NCBI RefSeq assembly: GCF_003259895.1
Contig: NZ_QLME01000002.1
Location: forward strand, 59,489-123,488
Direction of reading: 5' to 3'
DNA length: 64,000 nt
Source of the DNA: Halanaerobium saccharolyticum
GTDB lineage: Bacteria > Bacillota > Halanaerobiia > Halanaerobiales > Halanaerobiaceae
This document shows, piece by piece, positions 25,274-35,227 of the stretch (the stretch's first letter is position 1; each line of letters opens with the position of its first letter). Under the pieces are notes generated by a model. It saw only the letters and a list, made by a program, of their open reading frames with translations, was not told the origin of the DNA and searched no databases. The translations under genes and the position numbers were made by a program.

Positions 25274-26689
25274 ATGGGTAAAGAAGAGCTTTTAAAGTTA
25301 ATACCTGCTGTAAATGACATATTATCCGAAAATAAATCAGAAAAAATTAAAAATGATTATTCCAGGGCAGATTTATTAGAAGGGATAAGATATGTAACTG
25401 ATAATTTAAGAACTAAGATTTTAGCAGATGATTTTTCAGAGACTAATTTTGATCAAGAATCATTAAAAGCAGAAAAAATTTTAGATTCAGTAAAAATTTA
25501 CTTAAAAAATATTTATCGACCAGAAATGTCTCCTGCCATAAATGCCACAGGTGTTGTTATACATACCAATCTTGGCCGTTCTCTGCTTGCAGATAGTGCT
25601 GCAGAAGCTGTTAATAATGTGGCTCTTCACTATTCAACTTTAGAAATTAATAGAGATACTGGAGAAAGAGGAGATCGCTATTCTTCAGTCCAGGATATTA
25701 TTAAGAAATTAACAGGAGCTGAGGCTTCTCTGGTAGTTAATAATAATGCAGCAGCGGTAACTCTGGTATTAGCTGCTATAGCAGAAGATAAAGAAGTAGT
25801 AATTTCTCGAGGGGAACTTGTAGAAATAGGTGGCTCTTTTAGAGTTCCAGAAGTTATGGAGCAGAGTGGAGCTAGATTAGTCGAAGTTGGTTCAACTAAT
25901 AAAGTTTACTTAAAAGACTATTTGAATGCAGTTACAGAAGAAACTGGTGCCTTTTTAAAAGTTCATACCAGCAATTATAGAATACAGGGTTTTACAGCTA
26001 CTGTGGAGGCAGAAGATCTGGTTAATGACGCACACCAGAGAGACATTCCGGTGATAGAAGATTTGGGCAGTGGTATTATTTTTGATTTGCAGTCTTATGG
26101 ATTGCCATATGAACCTACAGTTAAAGAAAGTATAGATGCAGGTATCGATCTGGTAACATTCAGTGGAGATAAACTACTTGGTGGTCCTCAGGCCGGGATA
26201 ATTGTTGGTAAAAAGAAATATATTAAAAAACTGGAACATCACCCTTTGTTGAGGGCTTTGAGAGTTGATAAATTTACACTGGCAGCTCTGGAGGCTACAC
26301 TCAAATTATATCGTAATTTTGATGATGCTGTAGATAAAATTCCAACTCTAAAAATGCTTACAGAATCAGCTGAAAAAGTTATGCAGCGGGCTGAAAAATT
26401 ATTCAGTTATTTAGATGAATATGATAATTTTACTTTAAAAATTGAAAAAGATACAGCTCGAATTGGTGGAGGCAGTTATCCTTTGACAGAAATAAAAACA
26501 TATGTTCTGACAATTGATTCTGAGCTAATTTCTTCAGAAGAGTTAGCTTATAAATTGCGTCAGGCTGAGATGCCTATCTTCAGCAGAATTAAAAACCAGA
26601 AATTAATAATTGATCTGAAGACAGTACAACCAGCTGAAATTAAATTACTGGCTGCAGAGATTAATCAGGTTCTGAGGGAGGAAGTCTGA
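25274..26689 (+). CDS. selA: L-seryl-tRNA(Sec) selenium transferase SelA
   Basis: 471 residues, full length. The central PLP domain has INATGVVIHTNLGRS, EDLGSGIIFDL and the PLP lysine Lys300 in TFSGDKLLGGPQAG. The N-terminal helical part binds tRNA-Sec. The enzyme converts seryl-tRNA(Sec) to selenocysteinyl-tRNA using selenophosphate. ATG follows AGGGAGG. The stop overlaps the selB start (TGATG), so the two are translationally coupled, and the tRNA it acts on is encoded just upstream. Confidence 0.96.
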   Translation: MGKEELLKLIPAVNDILSENKSEKIKNDYSRADLLEGIRYVTDNLRTKILADDFSETNFDQESLKAEKILDSVKIYLKNIYRPEMSPAINATGVVIHTNLGRSLLADSAAEAVNNVALHYSTLEINRDTGERGDRYSSVQDIIKKLTGAEASLVVNNNAAAVTLVLAAIAEDKEVVISRGELVEIGGSFRVPEVMEQSGARLVEVGSTNKVYLKDYLNAVTEETGAFLKVHTSNYRIQGFTATVEAEDLVNDAHQRDIPVIEDLGSGIIFDLQSYGLPYEPTVKESIDAGIDLVTFSGDKLLGGPQAGIIVGKKKYIKKLEHHPLLRALRVDKFTLAALEATLKLYRNFDDAVDKIPTLKMLTESAEKVMQRAEKLFSYLDEYDNFTLKIEKDTARIGGGSYPLTEIKTYVLTIDSELISSEELAYKLRQAEMPIFSRIKNQKLIIDLKTVQPAEIKLLAAEINQVLREEV

Positions 26690-28611
26690 TGAATGATAAA
26701 AATATTATTATTGGTACAGCCGGCCATATTGATCACGGAAAAACTACTTTGATCAAGGCTCTTACCGGTGCCGATACAGATAGATTACAGCAGGAAAAAG
26801 AACGCGGAATCTCGATCGAGCTTGGATTTACCTCATTTGAACTTTCAAATCAGCATCAGGTAGGGATTATTGATGTACCCGGACACGAAAAATTTATAAA
26901 AAACATGCTGGCCGGAGCCGCTGGAGTTGATCTTGCTATTCTAGTAGTTGCTGCAGATGAAGGGATGATGCCCCAGTCAAAAGAACATCTGGCAATTCTT
27001 GATCTGCTTGGGGTTAAACACGGAGTTGTTGCTTTATCTAAAAGTGACAAAGTAGAGGAAGAATGGCAGGAGCTGGTGATAGAAGATACCCGGGAAAAAC
27101 TGAAAGGTTCTTTTTTAGAAAATGCAGAGATTATTCCTATTTCTGCTGTAGAAAAAGAGGGGATAGATTCTTTAAAATTAGAACTAAATAAAATTATTGA
27201 AAAAATTAGTACTAAAAAAAATGAAAATAATACGTATTTCCCAATTGATAGAGTCTTTACGCTTAAAGGGTTTGGAACAATAGTAACTGGAACTCTTTTT
27301 AGAGGAGTTATTGAGGTAGAAGATGAGCTTGAACTTTACTCTCAGTCAAAAAAAATTAGAGTTAGGAGTCTGCAGGTTCACAATGATCAGGTTCAAAAAG
27401 TATATCCCGGTCAGAGAGTAGGGATTAATATTTCAGGTATTGATAAAGATGAGCTGCAGCGGGGAGATGTGCTGGCAAAAATCAATTCACTTTTTAAGAC
27501 AAAATATTTTGAGGCAAAAATGAAAATGCTGAAAGACTTAAATTTTGTCCTTAAAAATGGCGATCAGATAAGATTTCATATTGGAGCCAAAGAAATCATT
27601 GGTAGAGTCTATATTTATGATAAGAAAGAACTTTTTCCTGGAGAAGAAGCTTATGTTCAGTTTACTCTGGAAGGAGAGATTGCAGCCTATTTGGGAGAAA
27701 AATTTGTAATCAGAAGACATTCACCAATGGATTTAATTGGTGGTGGTCAGATAATAATTGTTGATCCACCGCCGCGAAAAAGAAATGAACAACAGATAAC
27801 TAAAATACTTCAAAAAATCGAAGCAGGAGACTGGGAAGAAAAAATAGAAATCTTTATTAACTCTAAAAAGTATGAATCAGCCTCTCTGGAGTATTTATTA
27901 AAAAAATCATCACTTAAAGAAACTGAGCTTAAAAATATTCTTAAGCAATTAAAAACTGCCGGAAGAATAATCTGTCTAAAAGAAGCTAAAAACAGTTTAT
28001 GGATTCATATTGATAAATTTGCAGAAGTTGAAGAGCAGATACTTGATTTTGTTACTTCCTATCATCAAGATAATCACCTGGAGCCTGGAATCAGTAAAGA
28101 AGAGCTGAGGTCAAAAATTAAATTTAATTTTGATAATCAGGAGTTTAATCAAATCATTAAGATTTTAGTTTCGAAAAATATAATTAAAGAAAAAGAAAAT
28201 ACTGTCGCGCTTTTTGATTTTGAGATTAATTTTACTGAAGCAGAAAAAGAACTAAAAAATAAAATTGTTGAGGAGTTCAAAAACAATTTATATTCTCCGC
28301 CAGGTCAAGAAGACCTTAAGGAGGAACTGAATATTGATCAGCAAAAAGAAGAAAAATTTAATTCAATTATTAATTATTTGATTTTTAATGAGCATCTAAT
28401 CAGATTAAATAATCAGATCTTAATTCACAGTCAGGCTATAGATAGGTCGAGAAAACTATTGCAGGATTATCTAAAAGAAAATTCAGAAATAGAACTGGGT
28501 GAATTTAGAGATTTAATTGAGAGCAGCAGAAAATATGCTTTAGCACTGCTGGAGAAATTTGAGAATGATAGATTAATTAAAAAGAATGGAGATAAAAGAG
28601 TTCTTTTCTAA
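26689..28611 (+). CDS. selB: Selenocysteine-specific elongation factor SelB
   Basis: 640 residues. The GTPase domain opens with GTAGHIDHGKTTL; DVPGHEKFIKNML is G3 and SKSD is G4. EF-Tu-like domains 2 and 3 run to about 350, and the C-terminal half holds the winged-helix repeats that bind the SECIS hairpin. It delivers Sec-tRNA to UGA codons such as those in grdA and grdH here. Normal length for the family. Confidence 0.96.
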   Translation: MNDKNIIIGTAGHIDHGKTTLIKALTGADTDRLQQEKERGISIELGFTSFELSNQHQVGIIDVPGHEKFIKNMLAGAAGVDLAILVVAADEGMMPQSKEHLAILDLLGVKHGVVALSKSDKVEEEWQELVIEDTREKLKGSFLENAEIIPISAVEKEGIDSLKLELNKIIEKISTKKNENNTYFPIDRVFTLKGFGTIVTGTLFRGVIEVEDELELYSQSKKIRVRSLQVHNDQVQKVYPGQRVGINISGIDKDELQRGDVLAKINSLFKTKYFEAKMKMLKDLNFVLKNGDQIRFHIGAKEIIGRVYIYDKKELFPGEEAYVQFTLEGEIAAYLGEKFVIRRHSPMDLIGGGQIIIVDPPPRKRNEQQITKILQKIEAGDWEEKIEIFINSKKYESASLEYLLKKSSLKETELKNILKQLKTAGRIICLKEAKNSLWIHIDKFAEVEEQILDFVTSYHQDNHLEPGISKEELRSKIKFNFDNQEFNQIIKILVSKNIIKEKENTVALFDFEINFTEAEKELKNKIVEEFKNNLYSPPGQEDLKEELNIDQQKEEKFNSIINYLIFNEHLIRLNNQILIHSQAIDRSRKLLQDYLKENSEIELGEFRDLIESSRKYALALLEKFENDRLIKKNGDKRVLF

Positions 28612-28644
28612 TTAAGCTTTCCAAAAACAAAGTCGGGTGATAGC

Positions 28645-29235
28645 ATGGAAACAACCAAAAATGAAAATGGAGATCCAAAGCTTAGAGTCTGGACCAGACA
28701 GCATAAAAATGTTCTTAAAATACTTAAAGAAAAAGGTCTTTATAGAGTAAAAGAGAGATATATAAGGAAAAAGCTTGATGATTGTGCTGATATTTATCTT
28801 GATGTTTATAAATGGCTGCGAAATCAGGCAGCTAAAAGGATGGAAATCAGAGAAGAATTAAGATATCCTATCTGGCTCAGCACAGAAGAAGAGCTTAAAC
28901 TTCCAGCAGCGGAAGGAATGGTCTTTTTTGAGCTAGAAATTCCCAGAAATAAAATTATGGTTTTTGATATACTGAAGTGGGATTATATAGTTAATTATCT
29001 TTACCTTCCCAAAAATAAAGAAGATAGAAAAAGGTTTAAAGAAAAACTTAAAAAGTATAATATCAATGTTGAATCGGATATTTATCTGCAAAATTTTTAC
29101 CCGAGGTTGAAACAGGAAATGACTTCAAGCTGGGAAAGACTTTTTGATTCAGATATCAAGCTTTCAGACAAAAAAGTTGCAATAAGCTGGGAACTTAATG
29201 AGGAATGGGTGGTTGATTATGAGTACAGAGATTGA
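28645..29235 (+). CDS. DUF3841 family protein, first of a tandem pair
   Basis: 196 residues with no membrane segment. It starts LRVWTRQHKNVLKILKEKG and has YPIWLS, FFELEIPRNKIMVFDILKWDYIVNYLYLP and a closing SWERLFDS / SWELNEEW pattern seen in DUF3841 proteins. Function unknown. It follows selB by 33 bases and overlaps the next, related gene by 17 bases, so it is probably in the selAB transcript. The family is not known to take part in Sec synthesis. Confidence 0.7.
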   Translation: METTKNENGDPKLRVWTRQHKNVLKILKEKGLYRVKERYIRKKLDDCADIYLDVYKWLRNQAAKRMEIREELRYPIWLSTEEELKLPAAEGMVFFELEIPRNKIMVFDILKWDYIVNYLYLPKNKEDRKRFKEKLKKYNINVESDIYLQNFYPRLKQEMTSSWERLFDSDIKLSDKKVAISWELNEEWVVDYEYRD

Positions 29236-29788
29236 AATCTGGACTCAGCAGAGCCAAAAGGTTAAAGAACTGTTACTTAAAAAGAAGAGACTGAAGGTAA
29301 AGAAAAGATATATTAAACAGAAGTATGGTTCGGAAGCTAAAATATTTTTAAAAGCATATAATTTTTTTGTTAAAGAAGCTGAAAAAATAGTTGAAAAACC
29401 TGAAGCTGCTGAATATCCATTCTGGGCTGCAGCTGATCCAGAGACTGCCTTGAGTGGTGGCGGTGGTTTTTTAATTAAATTAAAAGTTCCTGAAGATAAA
29501 ATAATATTCTTTGATAAAAAGAAATGGAATCAGATTTTAAAGCTCAGCTATCTTGCTGATAATCAAAAAGATGCAAATAAACACCAGGAGATCTTAAAAA
29601 AACGGGGAATAGCTGATGATTCAGAGGTTATGCTTTCTCCTCATTATCCGGTTTTGAAAAATAAGATAAAACAGAGCTGGCAAAAACTTTTTGAAGCAGA
29701 GAATGACGAATTCAACTCTGAGATAAAAGGAGCAGCAGTCTGGGAGCTCCGTTATAGTTGGTTAGAAGAAATTATTGAAATGAAATAA
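29219..29788 (+). CDS. DUF3841 family protein, second of a tandem pair
   Basis: 189 residues from ATG 29219. It parallels its neighbour along its whole length: EIWTQQSQKVKELLLKKKR, EYPFWAAADPE, LKVPEDKIIFFDKKKWNQIL, SWQKLFEAEND, WELRYSWL. The pair therefore arose by tandem duplication and then diverged strongly. The start overlaps the first copy by 17 bases, with a weak GGGTGG ahead of it. Function unknown. Confidence 0.7.
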   Translation: MSTEIEIWTQQSQKVKELLLKKKRLKVKKRYIKQKYGSEAKIFLKAYNFFVKEAEKIVEKPEAAEYPFWAAADPETALSGGGGFLIKLKVPEDKIIFFDKKKWNQILKLSYLADNQKDANKHQEILKKRGIADDSEVMLSPHYPVLKNKIKQSWQKLFEAENDEFNSEIKGAAVWELRYSWLEEIIEMK

Positions 29789-29824
29789 AATGATAACGTC
29801 AAATTAAACTTATAGGGGGAAAAA

Positions 29825-31018
29825 ATGAAAATACTTGTTATTAATAGTGGTAGTTCATCTTTAAAGTATCAGTTATTTAATATGGAAACAGAAAGTGTGC
29901 TGGCTAAAGGTTTGATTCAGCGAATCGGAATCGAAAATTCATTTTTAGAATATGAAAATGGAAGTGGAGAAGAAATTGTGATTGAGAAAGATATTCCTAC
30001 ACACAAGGTGGGAATTGAATTATTATTAGAAACACTATTATCAGAAGATCACGGAGTACTAAAGAATATGGATGAAGTAGAAGCTATCGGTCATCGAATT
30101 GTCCATGGTGGTGAGGCCTTTTCCGAGTCCACAGTTATCGATGCTGCAGCAATTAAAAAGCTGGAGGAAGTTGCAGATTTAGCTCCTCTTCACAATCCTC
30201 CCAATATTATGGGGATTAAGGTTTGTAAAGAATTAATGCCTGACAAACCACAGGTTGGTGTCTTTGATACTGCTTTTCATCAGAGTATGCCTGAGAAAGC
30301 CTATATTTATGCTCTGCCATATGAATATTATAAAAAATATAGTATAAGAAGATATGGTTTCCACGGCACCTCTCATGGTTATGTTGCAAAAAGAGCTGCT
30401 CAGATGATGGACCAGCCATTATCCGAACTTAAAATTATTACCTGTCACTTAGGTAATGGTGCTAGTGTAACAGCGGTTGAAAATGGTAAATCAGTTGATA
30501 CCAGTATGGGACTGACTCCTTTAGAAGGTCTGGTAATGGGAACTCGCTGTGGAGATATTGATCCCGCGATAATTCCCTTTGTTATGGACAAAGAAGATAT
30601 TTCTGCATCTGAAATGGATCATATTTTAAATAAAGAAAGTGGACTTTTAGGGGTTTCCGGTATCAGCAGTGATTTTCGTGATGTTGAAGCTGCAGCAGCT
30701 GAAGGAAATCACCAGGCAGAAATTATAATTGAACATTTTAACTATAGAGTTAAAAAATATATTGGTGCCTATACCTCCGCAATGGGTGGAGTTGATGCAA
30801 TTGTATTTACTGCTGGAATCGGAGAAAATTCTAAAGAGACCCGGACAGGAGTTTTAGATGGACTTGAATATTTAGGTGTTAAGGTTGATCATGAAGCTAA
30901 TGACTGCCGCGGTAAAGAAGTATTTATTTCGACGGCTGATTCTAATGTTAAAGCAATGATAATTCCTACCAATGAAGAATTAGTAATTGCCAGAGATACA
31001 ATGGAATTAGTATCTTAA
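29825..31018 (+). CDS. ackA: Acetate kinase
   Basis: 397 residues, normal length. Family signatures are VINSGSSSLKYQLF, IGHRIVHGGE, RYGFHGTSHGYV, CHLGNGASVTAV and FTAGIGENS. It converts acetyl phosphate and ADP to acetate and ATP in the cytoplasm. With GrdC/D making acetyl phosphate, this is the energy-yielding last step of betaine or glycine reduction. ATG follows AGGGGGAAAAA; a strong terminator follows the gene. No phosphotransacetylase gene is nearby. Confidence 0.97.
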   Translation: MKILVINSGSSSLKYQLFNMETESVLAKGLIQRIGIENSFLEYENGSGEEIVIEKDIPTHKVGIELLLETLLSEDHGVLKNMDEVEAIGHRIVHGGEAFSESTVIDAAAIKKLEEVADLAPLHNPPNIMGIKVCKELMPDKPQVGVFDTAFHQSMPEKAYIYALPYEYYKKYSIRRYGFHGTSHGYVAKRAAQMMDQPLSELKIITCHLGNGASVTAVENGKSVDTSMGLTPLEGLVMGTRCGDIDPAIIPFVMDKEDISASEMDHILNKESGLLGVSGISSDFRDVEAAAAEGNHQAEIIIEHFNYRVKKYIGAYTSAMGGVDAIVFTAGIGENSKETRTGVLDGLEYLGVKVDHEANDCRGKEVFISTADSNVKAMIIPTNEELVIARDTMELVS

Positions 31019-31060
31019 GCCAACATATACATATATAAATACCACTTATATAAAATAAGG

Positions 31061-31090
31061 ACCCTGCTGTTTAAACAGCAGGGTTTTTTA
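31061..31090 (+). terminator. Terminator after ackA
   Basis: A 24-bp perfect palindrome (31061-31084; ACCCTGCTGTTT and its complement) followed by TTTTTTA. It can form in both directions and also serves the convergent PII gene. Confidence 0.9.
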
Positions 31091-31100
31091 AATGCTAATT

Positions 31101-31433
31101 TTAAGCTATAGCTTTTAGTCCTTCTTCGCCAGTGCTTATTTTAACAGAGTTTTCTATATCACTGACATAAATCTTACCGTCCCCACTCTCACCTGTCTGG
31201 ACTGTGTTTTTAATTGCTTCTACGTATTTATCAACTTCGGTATAATTAATAACGAATTCTATCTTTATCATCGGGGTAAATTCAATTTTTAGATCACTAT
31301 CTGCTAACTTAATTAAATCTTTGTTAAAGTTTTTTGCTTCCAGAATATTTAATTCCTTTAGGCCCATAGAATTTAATTTTGTGACTAATTCATTTAGCTT
31401 ATCAGATCGGATAAAAGCTTCAACTTTTTTCAT
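31101..31433 (-). CDS. Divergent PII-family (GlnB-like) protein
   Basis: 110 residues with the PII outline: MKKVEAFIRSDKLNELVTKL at the start and VQTGESGDGKIYVSDIENSVKISTGEEG at the end, which is the nucleotide-binding B/C-loop region. The T-loop (about 36-55) is altered: the KGxTExYRG pattern is lost and position 51 is Glu, not Tyr, so uridylylation is impossible. Compare the ordinary copy at 57264. A GGAGGGG site precedes ATG. It lies between ackA and a PucR regulator, not beside amtB, so its target is unknown. Confidence 0.8.
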   Translation of the reverse strand: MKKVEAFIRSDKLNELVTKLNSMGLKELNILEAKNFNKDLIKLADSDLKIEFTPMIKIEFVINYTEVDKYVEAIKNTVQTGESGDGKIYVSDIENSVKISTGEEGLKAIA

Positions 31434-31549
31434 TTCAACCCCTCCTTAGATTAATATTCTGAATATTTCTATATCTTCATTATAGTCCAATAAGGAGTAA
31501 ATGTGAATAGTTTTAAGGTTGATTATAATAGTATACAGGGATATTAATT

Positions 31550-33058
31550 TTATACCGGAGAAGAAAAGACAAAGTCAAAAGAGAGTTTTAAATATCTGCA
31601 CTGCTGGTGATCCTCTAAGTTATACTGCATAATTTTTTCTGCTTTTTTCAATCTATAACTTAAAGTGTTCCGGTGGATATTCAGCTTTTTTGCAGTATAA
31701 TTATTGTCTTTAAAAGAAAGCAAATACTGATATAATGTAAAAGCGAATTCGGTTTCATTTTCTTTATCATATTTTAGGATCCTGCTTACTCCGGGGTGAA
31801 TAAATTTTTTGTTGTTTTCTGTTTTAATTAATTTATTAATAAAAAACCTTTCACCAAATTCATTAAAGTTATAAATAAATCTGTTTTTATCTTGAAAAAA
31901 ATTAAAGACAAACTTAGTTTGTTGATAATAAAAATAACTTTCACTCAGCATATTGAATTTATTACTCACTCCTGTTTTTAACTTCTTTTCTTTTAATATC
32001 TTTGTAGCCTGATTCAATTTAGCTTCTATATTCCTTCCATGAATGAAAATAACCAGGTTATTGTTATGAGTCAAAATTTGTATATTATTTATTAAAGCTG
32101 AAAGCTTTTTATGTAATTGCTTGAGCTTATTTGTGGATAAATTATTTTTTGAAATTGGGACACTTAAAATATAATAAGGTCCATTAATATTAACCCGGGC
32201 AGTATCAACTGATTTTTTTAGGATCTGTTGAGAATTGATTCCATTATCCAGTAGATTTGCAAGTAATGATTGTTTTATAACATAAAGTTTATCTGTTGGC
32301 TGTTGAATTTGTTTAACTAAGGCCAGTAGAGCTTCTGATAAAGCATTTACTATCATATAATCTCTATTTTTAATTTTTTTGTTAACTTCTAGAACTCCAA
32401 AGGTTCCGTATAACTCGTGTTTATCAGATATTTTTGCCGAAAGACGAGGTATTTCCTCAGCAAAGCCCCAGTCAAGATAAATTACTTGATCAGAATTCAA
32501 AAGTTTTTCAAGTGTTTGATCAACATCAAACATTATCATATGTTTTTGATTAACAAAGCCATCCTGGTACATATTATCCCAGACTGGATCTCCTATTTTT
32601 TGCTCTGGATAATAACCTAAAGTTCTATAATTTGCATCTGCTACTAGAATAGGATTTCCCAGAAAATCATATGCCTCTTTGAGGAGTGAGGAAATGTCAC
32701 CATTTTTAACTACTATTTCAAAAAATCTTTTTCTGATATAAGAAAGATAGTTTGTTTCATTTATTTTTGCTTCTAAAATATTTAGGCAGTTATTTAGTGA
32801 GCCTTTTTTTATAATGATTAAATTTTTCACTTCTGATTTTTCTAACTCTGCAAAGTCTATTTTGTTTTTTTCTACCAGCAGATTATCACTATCCAGGCTG
32901 CCTGAAGTTAAATTTTCTTTTGTGAAATTTAATAAATTAGAATATTGATTTTCTTTACAGCTGTTTATATTTTGAATTCCTATAATTTCTGGATTAGTAT
33001 TTAGTCTATGATTTATTATGTGATTCTCTAACAGATCAACTATATCAAGCATTTTCAT
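31550..33058 (-). CDS. PucR/CdaR-type transcriptional regulator
   Basis: 502 residues. The C-terminal HTH (about 450-490: NYTAKKLNIHRNTLSYRLKKAEKIM) is the PucR_1/HTH_30 domain. The middle part has a GGDEF-like relic of CdaR-type proteins (YYILSVPISKNN, NLVIFIHG). The N-terminal 230 residues include a GAF-like part (GNPILVADANYRTLGYYP). Such regulators control purine, glycerate or amine catabolism. ATG follows AGGAGGTAACATTT. It diverges from the flavin oxidoreductase gene across 168 bases, so that gene is the likely target. Confidence 0.82.
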   Translation of the reverse strand: MKMLDIVDLLENHIINHRLNTNPEIIGIQNINSCKENQYSNLLNFTKENLTSGSLDSDNLLVEKNKIDFAELEKSEVKNLIIIKKGSLNNCLNILEAKINETNYLSYIRKRFFEIVVKNGDISSLLKEAYDFLGNPILVADANYRTLGYYPEQKIGDPVWDNMYQDGFVNQKHMIMFDVDQTLEKLLNSDQVIYLDWGFAEEIPRLSAKISDKHELYGTFGVLEVNKKIKNRDYMIVNALSEALLALVKQIQQPTDKLYVIKQSLLANLLDNGINSQQILKKSVDTARVNINGPYYILSVPISKNNLSTNKLKQLHKKLSALINNIQILTHNNNLVIFIHGRNIEAKLNQATKILKEKKLKTGVSNKFNMLSESYFYYQQTKFVFNFFQDKNRFIYNFNEFGERFFINKLIKTENNKKFIHPGVSRILKYDKENETEFAFTLYQYLLSFKDNNYTAKKLNIHRNTLSYRLKKAEKIMQYNLEDHQQCRYLKLSFDFVFSSPV

Positions 33059-33226
33059 AAATGTTACCTCCTGTTTAAAATGAGTTGGTAATTATTTTAT
33101 CATAGTTGTGCATAATGAACAATTAAGTGAAGATAATTCATTATTTTAGATATTGTTAAGTTTATCACAATAAAATATAATAAATATAAATTATATATAT
33201 CACAAAATTAAGCAGGAGGTAATAAA

Positions 33227-35170
33227 ATGAATTATGATGTTTTGTTTTCACCCTTTAAAATTGGAAATATGGAAGTGAAAAATAGAATAGTTATGTCACC
33301 AATGGGTACTAATTCTGCACGTATTGATGGTACAATTGCTGATGATGAAATTGATTATTTTGAAGCCAGAGCTAAAGGTGGCACAGGAATGATTATAATG
33401 GGCTGTCAGTTTATTTCGAAAGAGATGGCTCAGGGATCGCTGGAAGGAGTACTAGAAAAATCACATGTTATTCCTCAACTAACAACTTTATGTGAAGCTG
33501 TGCATCGTTATGACTGTAAAATAACTGCTCAATTGAGCTGTGGAACAGGCAGAAATGCTTTTCCAAATATGCATGGTGAGCCTCCAATGTCTGCTTCTGC
33601 TATTCCATCAACTTTTAATCCCGATGTTGACTGTAGACCTATGAGTTATGATGATATTCAGGAAATGATGGATAAATTTGCTCATTCTGCTAAAATTGTA
33701 AAAGATGCTGGTTTTGATGCTATAGAAATTCATGGTCATGCCGGGTACTTAATTGATCAATTTATGTCTCCTGTCTGGAACAAAAGAACTGATGAATATG
33801 GCGGAAGTCCAGAAAAACGAGCGCGTTTTCCGCGTGAAATTATAAGGTCAATCAGAGAAGCAGTTGGTGAAGAAATGCCAATTTTATTTAGAATTTCTCT
33901 TGATCATCGTTTTGAAGGTGGTCGAACTCTGGAAGAAAGTATGAAACTAATAAAACTTTTAGAAGCTGAAGGAATTGATGCAATTGACATTGATGCAGGC
34001 TGTTATGAAACAATAGATTATATTTTTCCACCTGCTTATCTCGGTGATGCCTGCATGGATTATGTTTGTGAGCCTGCACGTGAAGCTGTAGATATCCCGA
34101 TACTGAACTCTGGTAATCATACTCCAGAGACTGCTGTTAATTTACTGGAGTCAGGAAATGCTGATTTTGTAATGTTTGGAAGACCTTTAATTGCTGAGCC
34201 TGAGCTGGCCAATAAATTAGCTGAGAATAAAAGAGAAGAAGTAAGACCCTGTATTAGATGTAATCAGGAATGTATTGGACGAATTGCTGGAAGATTAACT
34301 AAATTGAGCTGTGCTGTTAACTCTCAGGCCTGTGAGGAAAAAAGATTTGAAATTAAGAAAACGGATGCTCCCCAAAATGTAGTTATTATTGGTGCAGGTC
34401 CTGCTGGATTGGAAGCTGCACGCACAGCTGCTTTAAGTGGTCATCAGGTAAATATTTATGAAAAGGAAGATCAGATAGGTGGTCAACTTGCGGCAGCAGC
34501 TACTCCAGAATTCAAGAAACAGCTAAAAGAGCTTATTGATTGGTATGAATTACAGCTTGAGCAACTTGATATTAAGCTTAATTTAAATAATGAAATTACT
34601 AGTGATAGCCCTATATTATCTGAAGCTGATAAAATTATAGTTGCTGCAGGAGCTGTTCCAATTGAGGTTGAAATAGAAGGAATTGAAAATTCAAATGTAA
34701 TTAATGTTCTAACTGCTCATCAGGATAAAGGGCAGATAAAAGGAAATGATATTGTAATTTGTGGTGGAGGTCTTTCTGGATGTGATAATGCTCTGGAACT
34801 TGCAGCAGAAGAAAATAAAAATGTTACGATTGTTGAAATGCAGTCAGAGCTTGCTCCGGAAATGTTATTTATAAACAAGGCTTCATTAATGAGAAAACTT
34901 GCTGAAAATAATGTTAAGATTTTAACTGATACCAGAGTTATGGCTTTTTCTGAAAACCAGGTTAAAATTGAAAAGGCAGATGAAAGTATTGATAAAATTA
35001 AGGCAGATACTATTATAACTGCTTTTGGTATGAAATCAAATAATAAGCTGGCAGATAAAATTAAAGATAAGTTTAATTTAAAGACTCGTGTAATAGGAGA
35101 TAATAATCAGGTTGCAAAAGTCGGAGGAGCAATTAGAGATGGATTTTATGCAGGTAGTAGTATAGTCTAA
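33227..35170 (+). CDS. Old-yellow-enzyme-type FMN/FAD/[4Fe-4S] oxidoreductase (2,4-dienoyl-CoA reductase / TMADH family)
   Basis: 647 residues in three parts. Residues 1-335 are an FMN TIM barrel with HGHAGYLIDQFMSP and TDEYGGSPEKRARF. Cys342, Cys345, Cys349 and Cys362 form the C-x2-C-x3-C-x12-C [4Fe-4S] site. From 378 on comes an FAD/NAD(P) domain (VVIIGAGPAGLEAAR, IVICGGGLSGCDNALEL). Family members reduce dienoyl-CoAs and enoates or demethylate amines. The substrate is not visible. A divergent PucR-type regulator suggests inducible catabolism, possibly of a nitrogen compound. ATG follows AGGAGG. Confidence 0.88.
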   Translation: MNYDVLFSPFKIGNMEVKNRIVMSPMGTNSARIDGTIADDEIDYFEARAKGGTGMIIMGCQFISKEMAQGSLEGVLEKSHVIPQLTTLCEAVHRYDCKITAQLSCGTGRNAFPNMHGEPPMSASAIPSTFNPDVDCRPMSYDDIQEMMDKFAHSAKIVKDAGFDAIEIHGHAGYLIDQFMSPVWNKRTDEYGGSPEKRARFPREIIRSIREAVGEEMPILFRISLDHRFEGGRTLEESMKLIKLLEAEGIDAIDIDAGCYETIDYIFPPAYLGDACMDYVCEPAREAVDIPILNSGNHTPETAVNLLESGNADFVMFGRPLIAEPELANKLAENKREEVRPCIRCNQECIGRIAGRLTKLSCAVNSQACEEKRFEIKKTDAPQNVVIIGAGPAGLEAARTAALSGHQVNIYEKEDQIGGQLAAAATPEFKKQLKELIDWYELQLEQLDIKLNLNNEITSDSPILSEADKIIVAAGAVPIEVEIEGIENSNVINVLTAHQDKGQIKGNDIVICGGGLSGCDNALELAAEENKNVTIVEMQSELAPEMLFINKASLMRKLAENNVKILTDTRVMAFSENQVKIEKADESIDKIKADTIITAFGMKSNNKLADKIKDKFNLKTRVIGDNNQVAKVGGAIRDGFYAGSSIV

Positions 35171-35227
35171 TAGAGTTGTGCTGACATATTTTTTAATAAG
35201 ATACAATAATAATTGCAAGTACAAGTA

